DNA of 64,000 nt from Pinus tabuliformis (Eukaryota; Streptophyta; Pinopsida; Pinales; Pinaceae). This document shows, piece after piece, positions 33,393 through 46,100 of the stretch. A program made the translations under genes and the position numbers. The notes below the pieces were generated by a model. That model was not told the origin of the DNA and ran no database searches. It saw only the letters and a list, made by a program, of their open reading frames with translations. Location: positions 139,788,605-139,852,604 of the forward strand of contig CM062808.1 in NCBI GenBank assembly GCA_031772625.1. Direction: 5' to 3'. The first letter of the stretch is position 1, and each line of letters starts with the position of its first letter.

Positions 33393-34628
33393 TTGGATAG
33401 GCGGATATCTTTTCACACAGGGGCCGACATGTGTATACGCAAATGCATCCTGGGTGAGATTAATGGCATCTTGAAGGCTTACCATGACGAGCCCTATGGG
33501 GGACATTTTGCCGATCGAAGGACAGGGCATAAGGGATTACATATGGGCTATTATTGGCCCACTATGTTTAATGATGCTAAGAAATATGCCCAGCCTTGTG
33601 ATAGCTGTCAAAGGATGGGCAGGCCTAGCCAATCTCACGAAATGCCTCTACAACCCCAACTAGTCATAGAACCATTCGAGAGGTAGGCATTAGACTTCAT
33701 TGGCCCATTCCATCCGCCATCCAATCAGAAGGCATACATACTGGTTTCCATGGATTATGTGACAAAATGAGTGGAAATAATAGATTTACCAAGAGCCACA
33801 GAGGAAGCTATGATTAACTTCCTTTTTGGATTGTTTTTTCGGCATGTGTCTGCGAGAAGTGATCAAAGATGGGGGAGGGAAATTCATAGGACATAAGATT
33901 ACTGCCACTCTTAGGAATCATCATATTACGTATAGGATCACTTCCCCATATCACCCACAGGCAAACATGCATGTCGAAAGCATCAATAAGGTCATTGAAG
34001 CAATTCTGACCAAGACAGTCTCAACACATTGGCGAGACTAGGCTGCTAGATTGCCAGAGGCCTTGTGGGCCTATCGCACGACTTGCAGGAATACTACTGG
34101 ATACTCTCCATACCAGCTTGTGTTCAAAAAGAACCTATTTTTCTGATCGAATTCGAAATAAAGACTCTAAGGATGGCCCAAGAAGTGGGGCTAGATCTAA
34201 CAGAAGCCCAGACCAAGTGACTCCAGTAGATTAACGAACTAGATGAGGCTCGACTGCTTTCTTTGCAACAAACTACAATAATTCAACAAAAAAGGGAAAA
34301 ATGGCATGAAAACCTTATCAAGAAGAAAACATTTCAAAAAGAATATTTGGCACTACTTTACGACTCCAGATTCCAAGAGTTCTTGGGTAAGTTGCAAACA
34401 AGATGGCTCAACCCTTATGAGATTCAAGAAGTGCATAACAATGGTACTCTTACCTTGAATACCATTGATAGATTTGACCATTCTTTTAAAGTGAACGGAC
34501 ACCAAGTATGCCTCTATCGCAAACCACTCACCAAGGATTCTTTCTATGAGCAGGTATGTGATGACCCCTCCATGCAAATCTTAGCTACAGGAAGTGATGT
34601 CCCAACAACTTTTCTTTCAAAAAATTGA
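33393..34628 (+). pseudogene. Integrase of C
   Basis: Zinc domain His...His (Gly-Gly-His-Phe) with Cys-Asp-Ser-Cys near 33600. Catalytic Asp in Ala-Leu-Asp-Phe-Ile-Gly (about 33691-33708), second Asp in Val-Ile-Lys-Asp-Gly, and Glu in His-Val-Glu-Ser with exactly 35 residues between the last two: the D,D35E signature is kept. The C-terminal part has Leu-Trp-Ala-Tyr-Arg-Thr (near 34070) and a Trp-Leu-Asn-Pro-Tyr-Glu-Ile block. Stops (mostly TAG) and frame changes near 33690, 33830 and 34140-34260. Confidence 0.75.
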
Positions 34629-34739
34629 TATTTCATTAGAAATTGTAAATAATGTATATACTTTTTTTGATTGGTTGCAATTAAGAATAGACATTACCAT
34701 GCAAATATGAGAATTTTTATTGCTTTGTGTGCTTGATAA

Positions 34740-35930
34740 GTGTTATTCAATAAATTGAATGATTGTTTTTCAATCGATTTAACAACACTTTTGCATTTTG
34801 TTTTTGTTGTTCAAATGATTGAATGATTGCTATTCAATTGATTGAACATCGCATTTTTGTTTTATTGATTTTGCTGTTCAAACGATTGAACGATTGATGT
34901 TCAATCAATTGAACATCACTTTTTCATTTTGTTTTTGTTGTTCAAACAATTGAATGATTGTTGTTCAATCGATTGAGCAACACATTTTTATTTTATTGAT
35001 TTTTTTGTTCAAACAATTGAACAAAGGTTGTTCAATCGATTGAAAAACACTTTTGCATTTTGATTTTGATGTTAAAACGATTGAATGATTGCTGTTCAAT
35101 CGATTGAACAACACTTTCATATTTTTGCTTTTGTTGTTCAATCGATTGAACCACACTTTTGCATTTTGATTTTTGTTGTTCAAACGATTGAATGATTGTT
35201 GTTCAATCGATTGAGCATCACTTTTATTTGTGACTTTTGCTGTTCAAACAATTGAATGATTGATATTGAATCGATTGAACAACACTTTTGTTTGTGATGT
35301 TTGCTGTTCAAACGATTGAACGATTGTTGTTCAATCGATTGAGCAACACTTTTGTTTGTGATTTTTTTTTTCAAATGATTGAATGATTGTTGTTCAATCG
35401 ATTGAACAACACTTTTGTTTGTAATTTTTGTTGTTCAAATGATTGAATGATTGTTGTTCAATCGATTGAACAACACTTTTGTTTGCGATTTTTGTTGTTC
35501 AAACGATTGAACGATTATTGTTCAATCGATTGAACAACACTTTTGTTTGTGATTTTTGTTGTTCAAATGATTGAATGATTGTTGTTCAATTGATTGAACA
35601 ACACTTTTGTCTGTGATTTTTTCTGTTCAAACAATTGAACAATTGTTCTTCAATCGATTGAACAACACTTTTGTTTGCGATTTTTGCTGTTCAAACGATT
35701 GAACGATTGTTGTTCAATCAATTGAACAACACTTTTGTTTGTTATTTTTGTTGTTCAAACGATTGTTGTTTAATCAATTAAACATCAATTTTGTTTGTGA
35801 TTTTTACTATTCAAATGATTGAATGATTGTTGTTCAATCGATTGAACAACACTTTTGTTTGCGATTTTTGCTGTTCAAACAATTGAGTGATTGTTGTTCA
35901 ATCGATTGAACAACCCTTTTTGTCTTTTGA
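34740..35930. repeat. ~64-bp satellite with 22-bp palindromes in 3' UTR of C
   Basis: About 18 head-to-tail monomers. Each combines an ACACTTTTGTTTGTGATTTT spacer, a diverged TTCAAACGATTGAACGATTG, and GTTGTTCAATCGATTGAAC plus AAC, a perfect 22-bp palindrome. The period measured at AACAC words is 63-64 bp. Satellite birth in 3' UTRs of Ty3 elements is known. Confidence 0.9.
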
Positions 35931-37228
35931 ATAGAATAAATCGTGAAGTTTACTTAATGGTCATGATGCCATATTTTTTTTCTTTTCTCCTTTGTATTGT
36001 AAATAAACACCATTTGAATGGATTTGTGCTTGATATAAGAAAAAAACAGTAATGACAATACCATTATGGCCCATGAAGGATTTTAATGGTTATCTTTATT
36101 CAAAAGCTAATACGGTGTATCTTCATAATGACTGACTAAACATCTCTTCTTTGGACACATCATAGAATGATTCATTATTTTCAAACCATGTTGGCTTATG
36201 TTTTACACTGTCAACTAGATAAATCTCATTGACATGGTGATATGGGGATATGAGTATAAACTTTCATTGGCATGTTCTTACCTCTTACACCATCCCTGAC
36301 TCTTAAGGAGTAGATGAGGCTCCCTCTTTTTAACAAGTAAAAATTCCAATAGAAAAATGGACATAATGAGATGTGAAAATGAATCAAACATTGTCTTAAA
36401 AAGGAGAGGGAGTCTCATCACGTGGCAACCTATAATGATCATAACGATCTAACAAGTGACATTCCAATTTGGCTACCAAACCAAGGTAATGACCTTCTTA
36501 ATGCTTAAAACTATCAGAAGGGCAGGGGGTCTCATCACGAGCCAACCTGATCACTTTGTTATATCCTGGTGAATGGCACTATCGTCATCTGGTCACCATG
36601 CTAGCATAGTGGTCTCTTTATGACAAGAAAACGAAGAACCATATACATTCTAAAAGAAAGACTCTCAGTCATTTGTGGGGTTAAAAAGAAACCATGTCGA
36701 GGCTATGAATGCCTACTAGCAGCAGTAGCTCTACTTATGGTATTGAGGTATCATCTTATACTGCTAAATGTTATCTAAGCTCTTATCACCTATGGATTTG
36801 TTTCTAAAGGGAATTTTCCATTTGAACAACACTCTTACAAGTTGATCTGCATGGTAACTTATATCATATATTCATTATATTCTAAATTTTCCAATCATTT
36901 TACGACCGTCATTAATATATACTGCCGCTTATGCCTTTGTCATTAATACCGCTTATGGTGAAAATATTTTGACATAATGCATTAAAATATCTGTTTTAAT
37001 TTCTTTTCAGCCGACACTTATGTATTGTTAATGATTTTGCTTACTTTTCATATGCTGAAAGGACGTGGATGCCATTTTCTCGTCAGAGGGGGGATGGCCT
37101 GCGTACGCACGACATGTGTGATAGTTATGGATAATTGTGTGATAATCATTTGAATTAACTTTCAGGGAAGGATTGCATGATGATTATGAATGAGTAATAA
37201 TTAGCAAGTATTTCTAATTGGGGAAAGG
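35931..37228 (+). other. 3' UTR of C with module shared with B
   Basis: No gene. AGTCTCATCACGTGGCAACC (36411) and GGTCTCATCACGAGCCAACC (36528) match the two copies in B. ATTTGGCTACCAAACCAAGG (near 36466) and the CGAGGCTATGAATGCC...GCAGCAGTAGCTCTAC block (36698-36733) have counterparts in B too. A purine-rich AGAGGGGGGATGG lies at about 37084. Confidence 0.65.
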
Positions 37229-40200
37229 ATGACAACCATTATGGATAGCATGCAGACTCATGATCCTGCATTAAGTGTGGTTGACGGGACCAATGACTTA
37301 ACTAAATATGATATTAATTCCCAAAACATCGTCATTTCTCTATTAATTGTTGTAACGTTCTCTGCTGCTGTTCTGAATTGTGGAAGTATAAAACAATTGC
37401 ATACAAGCGAACCAGTTATAGGTACAACCATGGGAGGAAGAGCTATCCGGAATGAACCACCAATGATTATGATATCGGATCAAGCTTGTGTAATTATCAA
37501 GCATGCAGGATGGCTGCAATATCTGAATAGGTTGTAGGATTTTCATGAGGAGCTGACGTTGGAATTTCTGTAGAATTTGCAGAATGGCAGCACCATAGTC
37601 AGAGGCAGAAGTATAACAGTTTCTGAAGTGATCATATCTGAAGTCACTGGAATTTCGGCTGAAGGAACCAAATGGATAGAAAAACATGTCCTTTTGCACA
37701 ATGCGATTGAAGTATTCCAGGATCTAGGAGAGCAACTGGTGCGAACAGGAAAAGGGATCCATCCTTTGGCGTTAAGGTAGTTGTGGAAAGAATTGGCCAT
37801 CATCGTGAAAAGGTACATTACTTGTGATGGTCGACACGATGTGGTAAAGCCCCGCCAACTGAAACTTCTAGCCATTTTAAAAGAGAAAATTTTACTTAAT
37901 TTTTTGTTTTATTTGAATTTCCTATTACATGATGTCGCTTGCCGACTTAGGATAGCTAAGGATCCACACAATGTTAATGGTCATCATCGATTGATTAAAT
38001 TAATTATTATGAATGGATTGGCCCAGTAGTAGTTAACTTGGGACAATGTTGTAAATCCTACTTTGGCTCCACCCCCAGAAAACACAATAACAGAGCAACA
38101 AGGGCCAAGAACCCTAGGTCCGAGAAGGACAGTGAAAAGAAAGAATTCCTCCATGCCCCTGAACCCAGCACAACGTAGGTGCTCTATGCGAGTGAGAGCT
38201 CAGCAACATATCCCAATTCAAGTAGATGAGGCTAGACCATCTAGCACACCACCTGCAAGTCCGCAAAATTCCCCTTTACAAGACTATGAGGAGGAAGTGG
38301 CCATTGTATTGGAAAACATGGAAATATTTGGAGAAGGTAAAGAATAGTCTGGGAATGCTGAAGAATAGAATTGCAACCCCAACCAGTCTACCCCTGCTGA
38401 CAACCCTGATTGTGAGCAAACCCTGCCATTCACTGATTCTGTGGAAGAATAGAGGGAACCAATTCCTTATGTGGAAAAACTGCTAGAAGCGGTGGTACAT
38501 GAAGAAGAAGTCACTGGAGGAGAAAATTAGACAGCAAACACCGGTCCAGTGGACACCCCAGCTAAAGAAAATCTTGTAGATGAAACCCTAGGAGATGAAA
38601 ATCAACCAAGTAATACTATTTTTTCTAAGTCCCCTGAGGACAAGGCCTACCCAAAAGAAAATCTAGAGAATGAAAATTGTTCAAGAGACATCATTGTGTT
38701 CGGATCTCTTGAAAGAGAAATCCATGATAAAGAGGAGCTAGAATGTGAAGCTCCATCGGGAGATACAGTTCCAGATGGAACCCTCCCTGATGCTGACACA
38801 TTACCACCTATACAGGAACTAGAAGACAATGCAGTTTACCCATCACCGATTGGAAGTCCTAGGATAAAGAAGTCCTACGGGGACAGGCTCATAAAAGTGC
38901 TTAAAGAAGTATAGGAAATAGAAGCACATAATTGGGGTGGTTAAAGGAGGTCGTTAGAGCCATGAATTTGAAAGTAGAAAAGGAGACCATAGGCACATAG
39001 ACAAAACATTGTTCTAGAAAGGATTTTGAGACCCAAACTGAGGATCTTTTGGCTTGTCCAAAGGAAACTCAAACAGATCCATGCTTTGTAGAAGACACTG
39101 ATATGCGAACCAAGGACCCCTGTGTTTTCTCACAGGAGACCCAAACGGACCACCCTACCATGAATATTTTTGTTCAAACAGATGGTCAAGAGAACATTCC
39201 AATTGGTCATTGCATGATTTAAGAGGCAGCTGAAGCTACTGTTCAGACCGATCCCATCGAGACACAGGAAGGATAAACCTAAACAGAAGAGACACCTGCT
39301 TATATTCCCCTAATTAGGGAGGCATTTATTAGCAGACTGCATAATGAACTACTAAAGGTTTGATGGGAATTAGCTCAGTACGAGGAGGAGGTAGTGCCCC
39401 TGAGGATACATCAAGAATTAAAGAAAAAGTTTGAGGCACTAACCATAACTGAGGATGAGACCTTTGCTTAGTACAGGGCTGAACAGAAAAGGTTGAGAAA
39501 GCATGAGAGAAATTGCAGAAGGCTAAAGAGTAGTTGGAAATTGTCTGCTCTCTTTATTCAGACACCTTGTCATATAAAGCCCTTGCTACAAATTATGCCT
39601 TATTCGTCCTCGAAAGGTTCCTCCTGGAAAGGCTCCTCTTACTGAAAATCAAAGTTGCTAAGGCTAGCAAGCTTGTGGAAATCAAAACCACCCCGGATTT
39701 TGTCAAATGCTTTAGAGAACAGGACGAGCAGGTATAGCATCTCCTCTGTGAGATTTATATGCACAATTTCTTTCTGGAAGACGACAGGGACATCAACTCT
39801 GGCCCCTTTATAGGGGATGTACAACTCTAGGCATTTCTCTCTTTCGCTACTAATCAACTCAAGTGGGCCAAGGCCCACAATACTTTTAGGAGGTGTGAAG
39901 AAGGAATTGACCTATGGGTGAGACGAGAACCAACCAAACCCCTGCAACTCTTGAGTAAGCACAAGCAATTCATGAAGTGATATGGTGTTGTAGGCCAACT
40001 GGGGCCATTTCATATAGATGTTATACAAGCTGGAAAGGAGTACTTCCAAGAGATTAAGGAGGAAGCCTTGTCTGCAGCTAGACAAAGGTGGGAAGCCTCC
40101 AACATTTTGTTAGAAATCAATAACCATTTAGATATTGGAACCTTAAAGCCGCCTCCTCTCATTCCTATAAATACAGTAACATGATTTTGACTATGGGACC

Positions 40201-40420
40201 TGAATGGATAGGATGTCAATATAGGACTCCAATCATATGGTATCCTCCAGATAAGTATCGCTATGATTACACCTTGAAGGATCAAGATGTTACCCAGGCT
40301 TTTGCTATATTAAAGAAGAAAAGTGGCTTCAGACATTATAAGGAGGAGGTATATCTTTCCTACTCCCTAAATCAGCTACACATCAAATATTTAATTGCAT
40401 CAGGACATGCAACAAGGTAA
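37229..40420 (+). pseudogene. Third ORF of C (env-position accessory protein)
   Basis: One frame from ATG 37229 to 38914 is broken by stops that are all TAG; after a shift near 38935 a second frame runs to about 39530, and further pieces reach 40420. Residues 34-50 are hydrophobic (possible membrane segment). A helical domain follows with VRGRSITVSEVIISEVTGI (about 37597-37653), then a basic Pro-rich stretch and a long acidic region. Next comes a series of Thr-Gln-Thr or Val-Gln-Thr-Asp motifs (38995-39252) and a charged, probably coiled-coil tail. The position after integrase is that of the Athila env-like ORF. No similarity to a known envelope is evident; function unknown. Confidence 0.6.
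38995..39252 (+). other. TQT/QTD motif array
   Basis: In one frame: Thr-(TAG)-Thr-Lys at 38995, Thr-Gln-Thr-Glu at 39031, Thr-Gln-Thr-Asp at 39067 and 39139, Val-Gln-Thr-Asp at 39172 and 39241. Several are spaced exactly 12 or 24 residues apart. The pattern resembles LC8 (dynein light chain type) binding motifs. Confidence 0.55.
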
Positions 40421-40431
40421 GCTGGGGAGTA

Positions 40432-41114
40432 TGTTGGGTTAAGAAAAAGGTATATTTTCTCCTCAATAATTGCTTTATTTTGTATTTATCCTTACACGAT
40501 TATCTCTATTTATGGATTGAAATAAAGGAAATAACAATTAAAGTTGGATGAAAGCACTTGGTAACAAATTAGATAAATCTAGCACAGGAAACTGACTTTT
40601 TACTATCCTTGTGTGCAGAAGACGCGGATTGGTCAATAGTCGTTCACTTGATAGAGCAGCACTAGGTTGTAAAAGGGAAAGACAACATCTGAGGTAGGCA
40701 AGGTAGCGAGAGACCAGGCATACCAATACTATTTCATGACAGAATCAGATTATGTATTGCGAAATCCTCAGGATCCCCTGATCCTAAGGATTCACTTTTA
40801 TCTAGTTTACTCTTTTACTATTATATATAAGGGCGAAAGGCAAATGAAAATTAGTTCAGACTTATGTAATGTATAATTATTCTTTTTCAGACATATAATA
40901 CTATTATCTCAGTGGCATTGTAATCTGGTTACTTATGTTAATGAAGAAAGACTGCATTTGATCATCACTTATATTCTCAGTATTCCTTAGCAGAGACTTC
41001 TGGCGACACTGGGCCCGGTCAAGAGAAGTTCTACTGCTTTCTTGTGTTATAATCTTTCCATTGAATCTTTATTTATTGTTAATGTTCACTTAATATCATT
41101 TCACTTATTGTGAG
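40432..41114 (+). mobile_element. Downstream LTR copy of C, part 1
   Basis: Starts TGTTGGGT after CAAGGTAAGCTGGGGAGTA, a purine-rich run suited to be the polypurine tract. It matches 22332-22540, then jumps to the equivalent of 26923 onward with an AGCC/AGTC word at the join, so it lacks about 4.4 kb. It is interrupted at GTGAG (41110-41114) by element D. Confidence 0.8.
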
Positions 41115-42251
41115 TGTTAGATTCCTATAGTGATAGGATTCATAATTTTGAATCGACTATGTTTGAGACTTGTAATATTGTACATACCTTTGCTTTCTGT
41201 AAATGTTTTCCATATTAAAAATTAAAAAATGTAAAGAGGGTATCTCCTAAAAGAAATATGAAAGGACAAAAAGAATAAGGAAAGATCAAAAAATGAAAAA
41301 ATATGAACCCCAAAAACAAAAATAGATCACTAAAGTGTGCAAGTCTAAATGCCACTACTATTTTATTGCTTTATCATTTTAAAATAATAGTTGTGTGCAG
41401 CTTGTCATACATGCCACAACTTATGGTAGTCAAACTATTTAATCTTTGTTATTTCATGTTTTCAATTTTATGTTTATAGTTAGAGAATAAAATCTGACCA
41501 AACAACTTAATCTTGGCAGATCATTAGATAGGTAGAGAAAATAAAAAGGGCTCATCAGTTTAATCTGAGCCCTTGGATGATATAAGGCTAGAATAAGATA
41601 GTTTACTTTTCAAAAAAAAAATGAATGATAAGGGTTTGCTGGCCTAAATGCACCCAAATAAAATGAAGAAGAAAATGTAGGGTAAGTAATGGGTAAGTAG
41701 AAGAAAGGTTGCTGAAGTATAAAGTTGATTGGATAAAAGCACATTTATCATGCTTGATTACATGTTTCAATGTGCATGAGCATTTAAGAAGGAAAAAACA
41801 ATGGTTTACAAGTTCATTTAATTAACTCCCCTTCATTATTTTTACCCCTTTACTTACTAATTACGCCATCCACAAGTAAGTTCTAGTAACTAAATCCTTC
41901 AAGTCATAAAGGCTCAAAGCATTTCTCTGACTTTTGGTGGGACCGGATCCTCGACTTAATGACTTATGGATATCAAATGTTAGAATTCCCTTCATAACCC
42001 TAATAAAACCCCTTTTCCTAAGGATAAACTTTATTTGCTTATCAAAAGTAAAAAAAAAACCATGTTAAATTCTATTTCACTCAAAAAACCCATAAAAGTG
42101 CTTTATCCTAAGTGTAAGTGTATGTGAAGAAAGTGCATCAATATTACATTATTCTTAGTGGTATGTTCACTCTGCACATTCATTTCATATTAATTTTTAA
42201 CTTAATTATATAATTCCCAATATACCTTTTCCCGTATATTAAATAAATCCC

Positions 42252-42262
42252 CTATATAAATA
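42252..42262 (+). promoter_or_regulatory. Internal TATA box in D LTR
   Basis: CTATATAAATA, about 920 bp upstream of the LTR-embedded ATG at 43174; a weaker ATAAAAAG lies at 42751. Confidence 0.4.
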
Positions 42263-43173
42263 TCCCAACCCTTAGTTTTAATATAAACTATACTTTGTCC
42301 CATATTCCTGACAAAACCCACTTAATACACCACTACACGGTAAAGCTAAACTAATCTCGTCATTAAGCCCTACCCGATCGTTTAATCCCATGATTAAATC
42401 CTAATTAATCCCAAACCGCCAAGGATTAAAGCCCTGGGCCCCCCCTGAACCTATGCTCATATCATTTGCACACATCCCGACTGTCGTCTGATCATCACTG
42501 CCCTCATCCGATGGTCCACAGTCATATTGGCTTCACCCGACGGCCGACCTTTACCCGCCCGATAAGGTGGTTTTCCCCAGCCCCCCAACTACTACATGTC
42601 GAGCACTGGCATAGATCAGGTGACCCTTCCTAAATACCACTCCCTCCATGAAAGTGGTGCAATGGCTTGGGAAACCGCCTCCCCGCCAAACCCGAAAAAC
42701 TGCCCACTATTCATTTGTAAAATTACTTGCCAAAAAGTGACCATTGCTCAATAAAAAGGCCGAGAAGCCCTATTTCGCCTTTTTCGCTCATTTTCTTTGT
42801 GAACCTCTGCAAACAAGTGCGACTCCTGCAAATGCTAAATTCACCAATTGAACTCCAATTTCACTCCTGAAGAAGTTGCAGAGACCCCAATTAAGCTCTC
42901 AAATCCATACCAAAGCCATTCAAACTTCTATAGTTGCTGAGAACACTGAATTTGCAGTTAATTCACCAAATTCCAGGTATTTGAAGACAAAATACCAGAC
43001 AACCCTTTCAATTTGAAAACGTTCAATATTTGAAGTGTTTTAATTAAGTAAAATTAATTGTAATTACTTTAAAATTAGAAGTCTATAACCAAACCCTTCT
43101 GAAAGCTTCCAATTTCCTTAAAAACCTCTAAATAAACTTGTAGTGTCAAATTCAAATCCACAAGAATTGAATT

Positions 43174-46100
43174 ATGGCAGCTCCCATCGCCATGGATGTC
43201 AGACCTATCACAACTCCCCATTTGGACCTTGACCACCTCTCCTTGGCAGACAGGGATTTTCAAATCAGAGACACAAGTGCATATGAGGTCCTGCTCAAAA
43301 TTCATTGTTTGAGTAAAGACATATATTTGAACCATTTTGATGACATTGGCCTTTGGGACTCCAATTTTCCCAAATACCAATTTCCCCAAGTACATATTTT
43401 TCTTGAAATTGTCCATATGTGCCATGCCTATTACATTCCCAACCAGAGAGCTATAATGTCCCCTGACCAAAAGGTTTTGTTCATAATTACAACTGAATCA
43501 ATTAATGAGATATTGCATGTCCAGCCAAGTCCAAACCTGACCCCACTCTCCATTGGGGATTTGTTGGACCTGTACACCAACTTGTCTCCCTCTAGACTGG
43601 CCCAAATATTCCAAACTTTGATTGTAGAAGAGCAGCACATTCCTAAAGATGCCCCTCCATATGTTTCTTCCATTTTCTCTAAAAGGGGCAAGCATGTTGT
43701 GACTATGATATCATGTATTTTGGGTTGTACCACAGATGAATTTGTTGATGAAATCGTCCTAGCCTTCATGTCTATTTTCACCCCAAGAAAGCCTCTTGCT
43801 ACTTTGTGTAATTATGCCCAATTCATAGCTGAAAGAATGCATGAACACTTTACTAGAATACATAATGAGAGAGTATACAAGTACTCATATGTACTATACC
43901 ATATGTTTTTGTATCTATCAGACAAATTTCCATTCACCCTCCAGAAGCTTGATACTAGAGGCCAGCCGAGGTCTGTCATATTTTGGACACCATTATTCCA
44001 CACGTATTCATCACCATACACCTATACAAACTTCATTGACTCTTTTGTCCATCCAGTCATGATTATGCTGATAGGAAGTCCTCCACTCAGAATAAGCCAA
44101 GAGATCAAAAGAACCCTCCAATTGTCCAAGAAAAGTAAAGTGGGAGATTGGTAACTTTACCAAAACCACACTAAAATAAGAATCTATGGTTGCCAGCTAG
44201 CCCCATACAAACTCCCCAAATACATCCCCATGAGTTTATTTTCTCTAGAGTATTATAGGTAGATAATGAACTCTAATGAGGTCAACTTTGTCTCAGCCAA
44301 GAAAAGAACTCAGTTCAAAGTCAAAAATTAGTTAGGCCCTTTCATTTGCAATTCTAGAGAAGCAGGGAAGGAAGCAGATCAGATTCTGCAACAAATGAAG
44401 TTCCAAAACAGTTTCATGTGGAGATATGACCCTCAAGGTTTTATGACCAAACTTAGACAAAAGGTCAAATTGGGCCTTACATTCGTCACCCCATGCTAGA
44501 GATAGAAAGATATGCCAATCAATCTTAGTGTTTGGAAAACACTCTCATAGAAAGGGATAGTACAAAGGTAGATGTTGAAAATACCTTGTATGATTTAGAA
44601 AGACATCTTGATGAAAGATCATTCCTAAAGGTACCAAAACAAGAAGTAACCATGAGTACCCCTGGCATTTTTCAGACTCCTCAGAATGAGGAAAATAATC
44701 CCAAGAGGAACATAGGGGGAGCCTCTAGTTTAGGTATGGAAACTTCAAATGTGCAGTATGAAGCCATCCAAAGCAAAACACCAAGGCTCAATCCTATTTC
44801 AGAACAGGAAGACACATAAGACTTAGCACAAATAACTAATACTGAGTTAGATATGAGAAAAGGAACAACTGCATCTGGAGAAACACAGGAGCCATCTACA
44901 TCACATACTCAAATGTTAGAAAGGCAGCTCAATTTAGAAGTCTCCTCATTTAGTAGGCTTGCTGATAAAGATAAGGACATAAAGGATAGATTCAAGGAAA
45001 TCAAAATGAGAAATGAGAAACTAAAGGCACAATCTTATGCACAATATCTCAAACTTAGACCTATTAATCAAGTTAGGTTGATGTCAGCTTTTGACATCAA
45101 GGAAGGAAAAATGCAAATGTCTTTCATAAAGCCAACTGTACAACAACCAAGGACATCAGCAGATTTCAAGAAGATCGATTTTGAGGTATTGGAAAGGGAT
45201 ATTCATCCCATTGACCAAATTGAGTTTCACAAACAAGCTGGAGAAATGATTTACTCCACCCTTACAGGAAAAGCCATAGCTTCCCATCAGTTGTAGAATT
45301 CATTGAACAACATTTCAGCTCAGTATTAGTTGGAGAAGGCCTCCTCACAGGCCAAAGACACCAGAATCAAGTCTTTGGAAGACTTAGTGATTGAATTGGG
45401 ACATGATCCCAAAGACATCAGAGCTACTGAACAACTAATCAAGAAAAAGAATGATGACATCGCAGCACTCAAAAAGAAATTGAAGATACCTCAGCTGCAC
45501 CATCCATAGACACAAGAAGTTTTGGAAAACCAAACCAAGCATGAAGTGTTGATGGACATAGTCCTCAAACTAAATGACCAGTTAAGGGAGATAGAGAAGG
45601 AAATGGATAGTTTAATCCAATTGAAGCAAAGTAATCTTGGCACTACATCAATGAATGTCATCCTAGCAATATCAACAAACGTTCCTTCCACATTGGTAGC
45701 GTCATTGGCTCCCACAACTCCTTTGGCCACATCACAATAGGTTTTAGAAGAGTCTACATCAGCAACAAGTGCACCAGGTGAAGACGCATCAAAGCTAGTT
45801 AAATCTATGGAAGAGATGTCCATATAGGAAATAGAGATGAATAAGCTCAAAGAAAAGGTGACAAACTCAGAAACTGATTATAAGCTTGGCAAAATCATGC
45901 ACAAAGAAGAAGTGCAAAAAGCTGCCAAGATGAGTGAAAGATTAAAAGCCATGGAGAAGGACTTAACACTAAAGGAACCCCTTGGGAAAGCTAAGGAACT
46001 ACTATGGGCCAATATCATTGACTCTTTCAATGATACTTGGCCATCTATTCAGGTGATTTTTGAACAGATGGATTTAATAAAGATGGCTATAGAGGCCATC

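Noticed and set aside
34740-35930. Regular repeat array that could suggest CRISPR
   Set aside because: Head-to-tail 64-bp monomers without unique spacers, in a plant retrotransposon 3' UTR; this is a satellite.
42748-43170. Possible host gene promoter and 5' exon before the 43174 ORF
   Set aside because: The ORF has a decayed frame, sits inside an LTR and has coiled-coil features like other retroelement accessory ORFs; no host gene family recognised.
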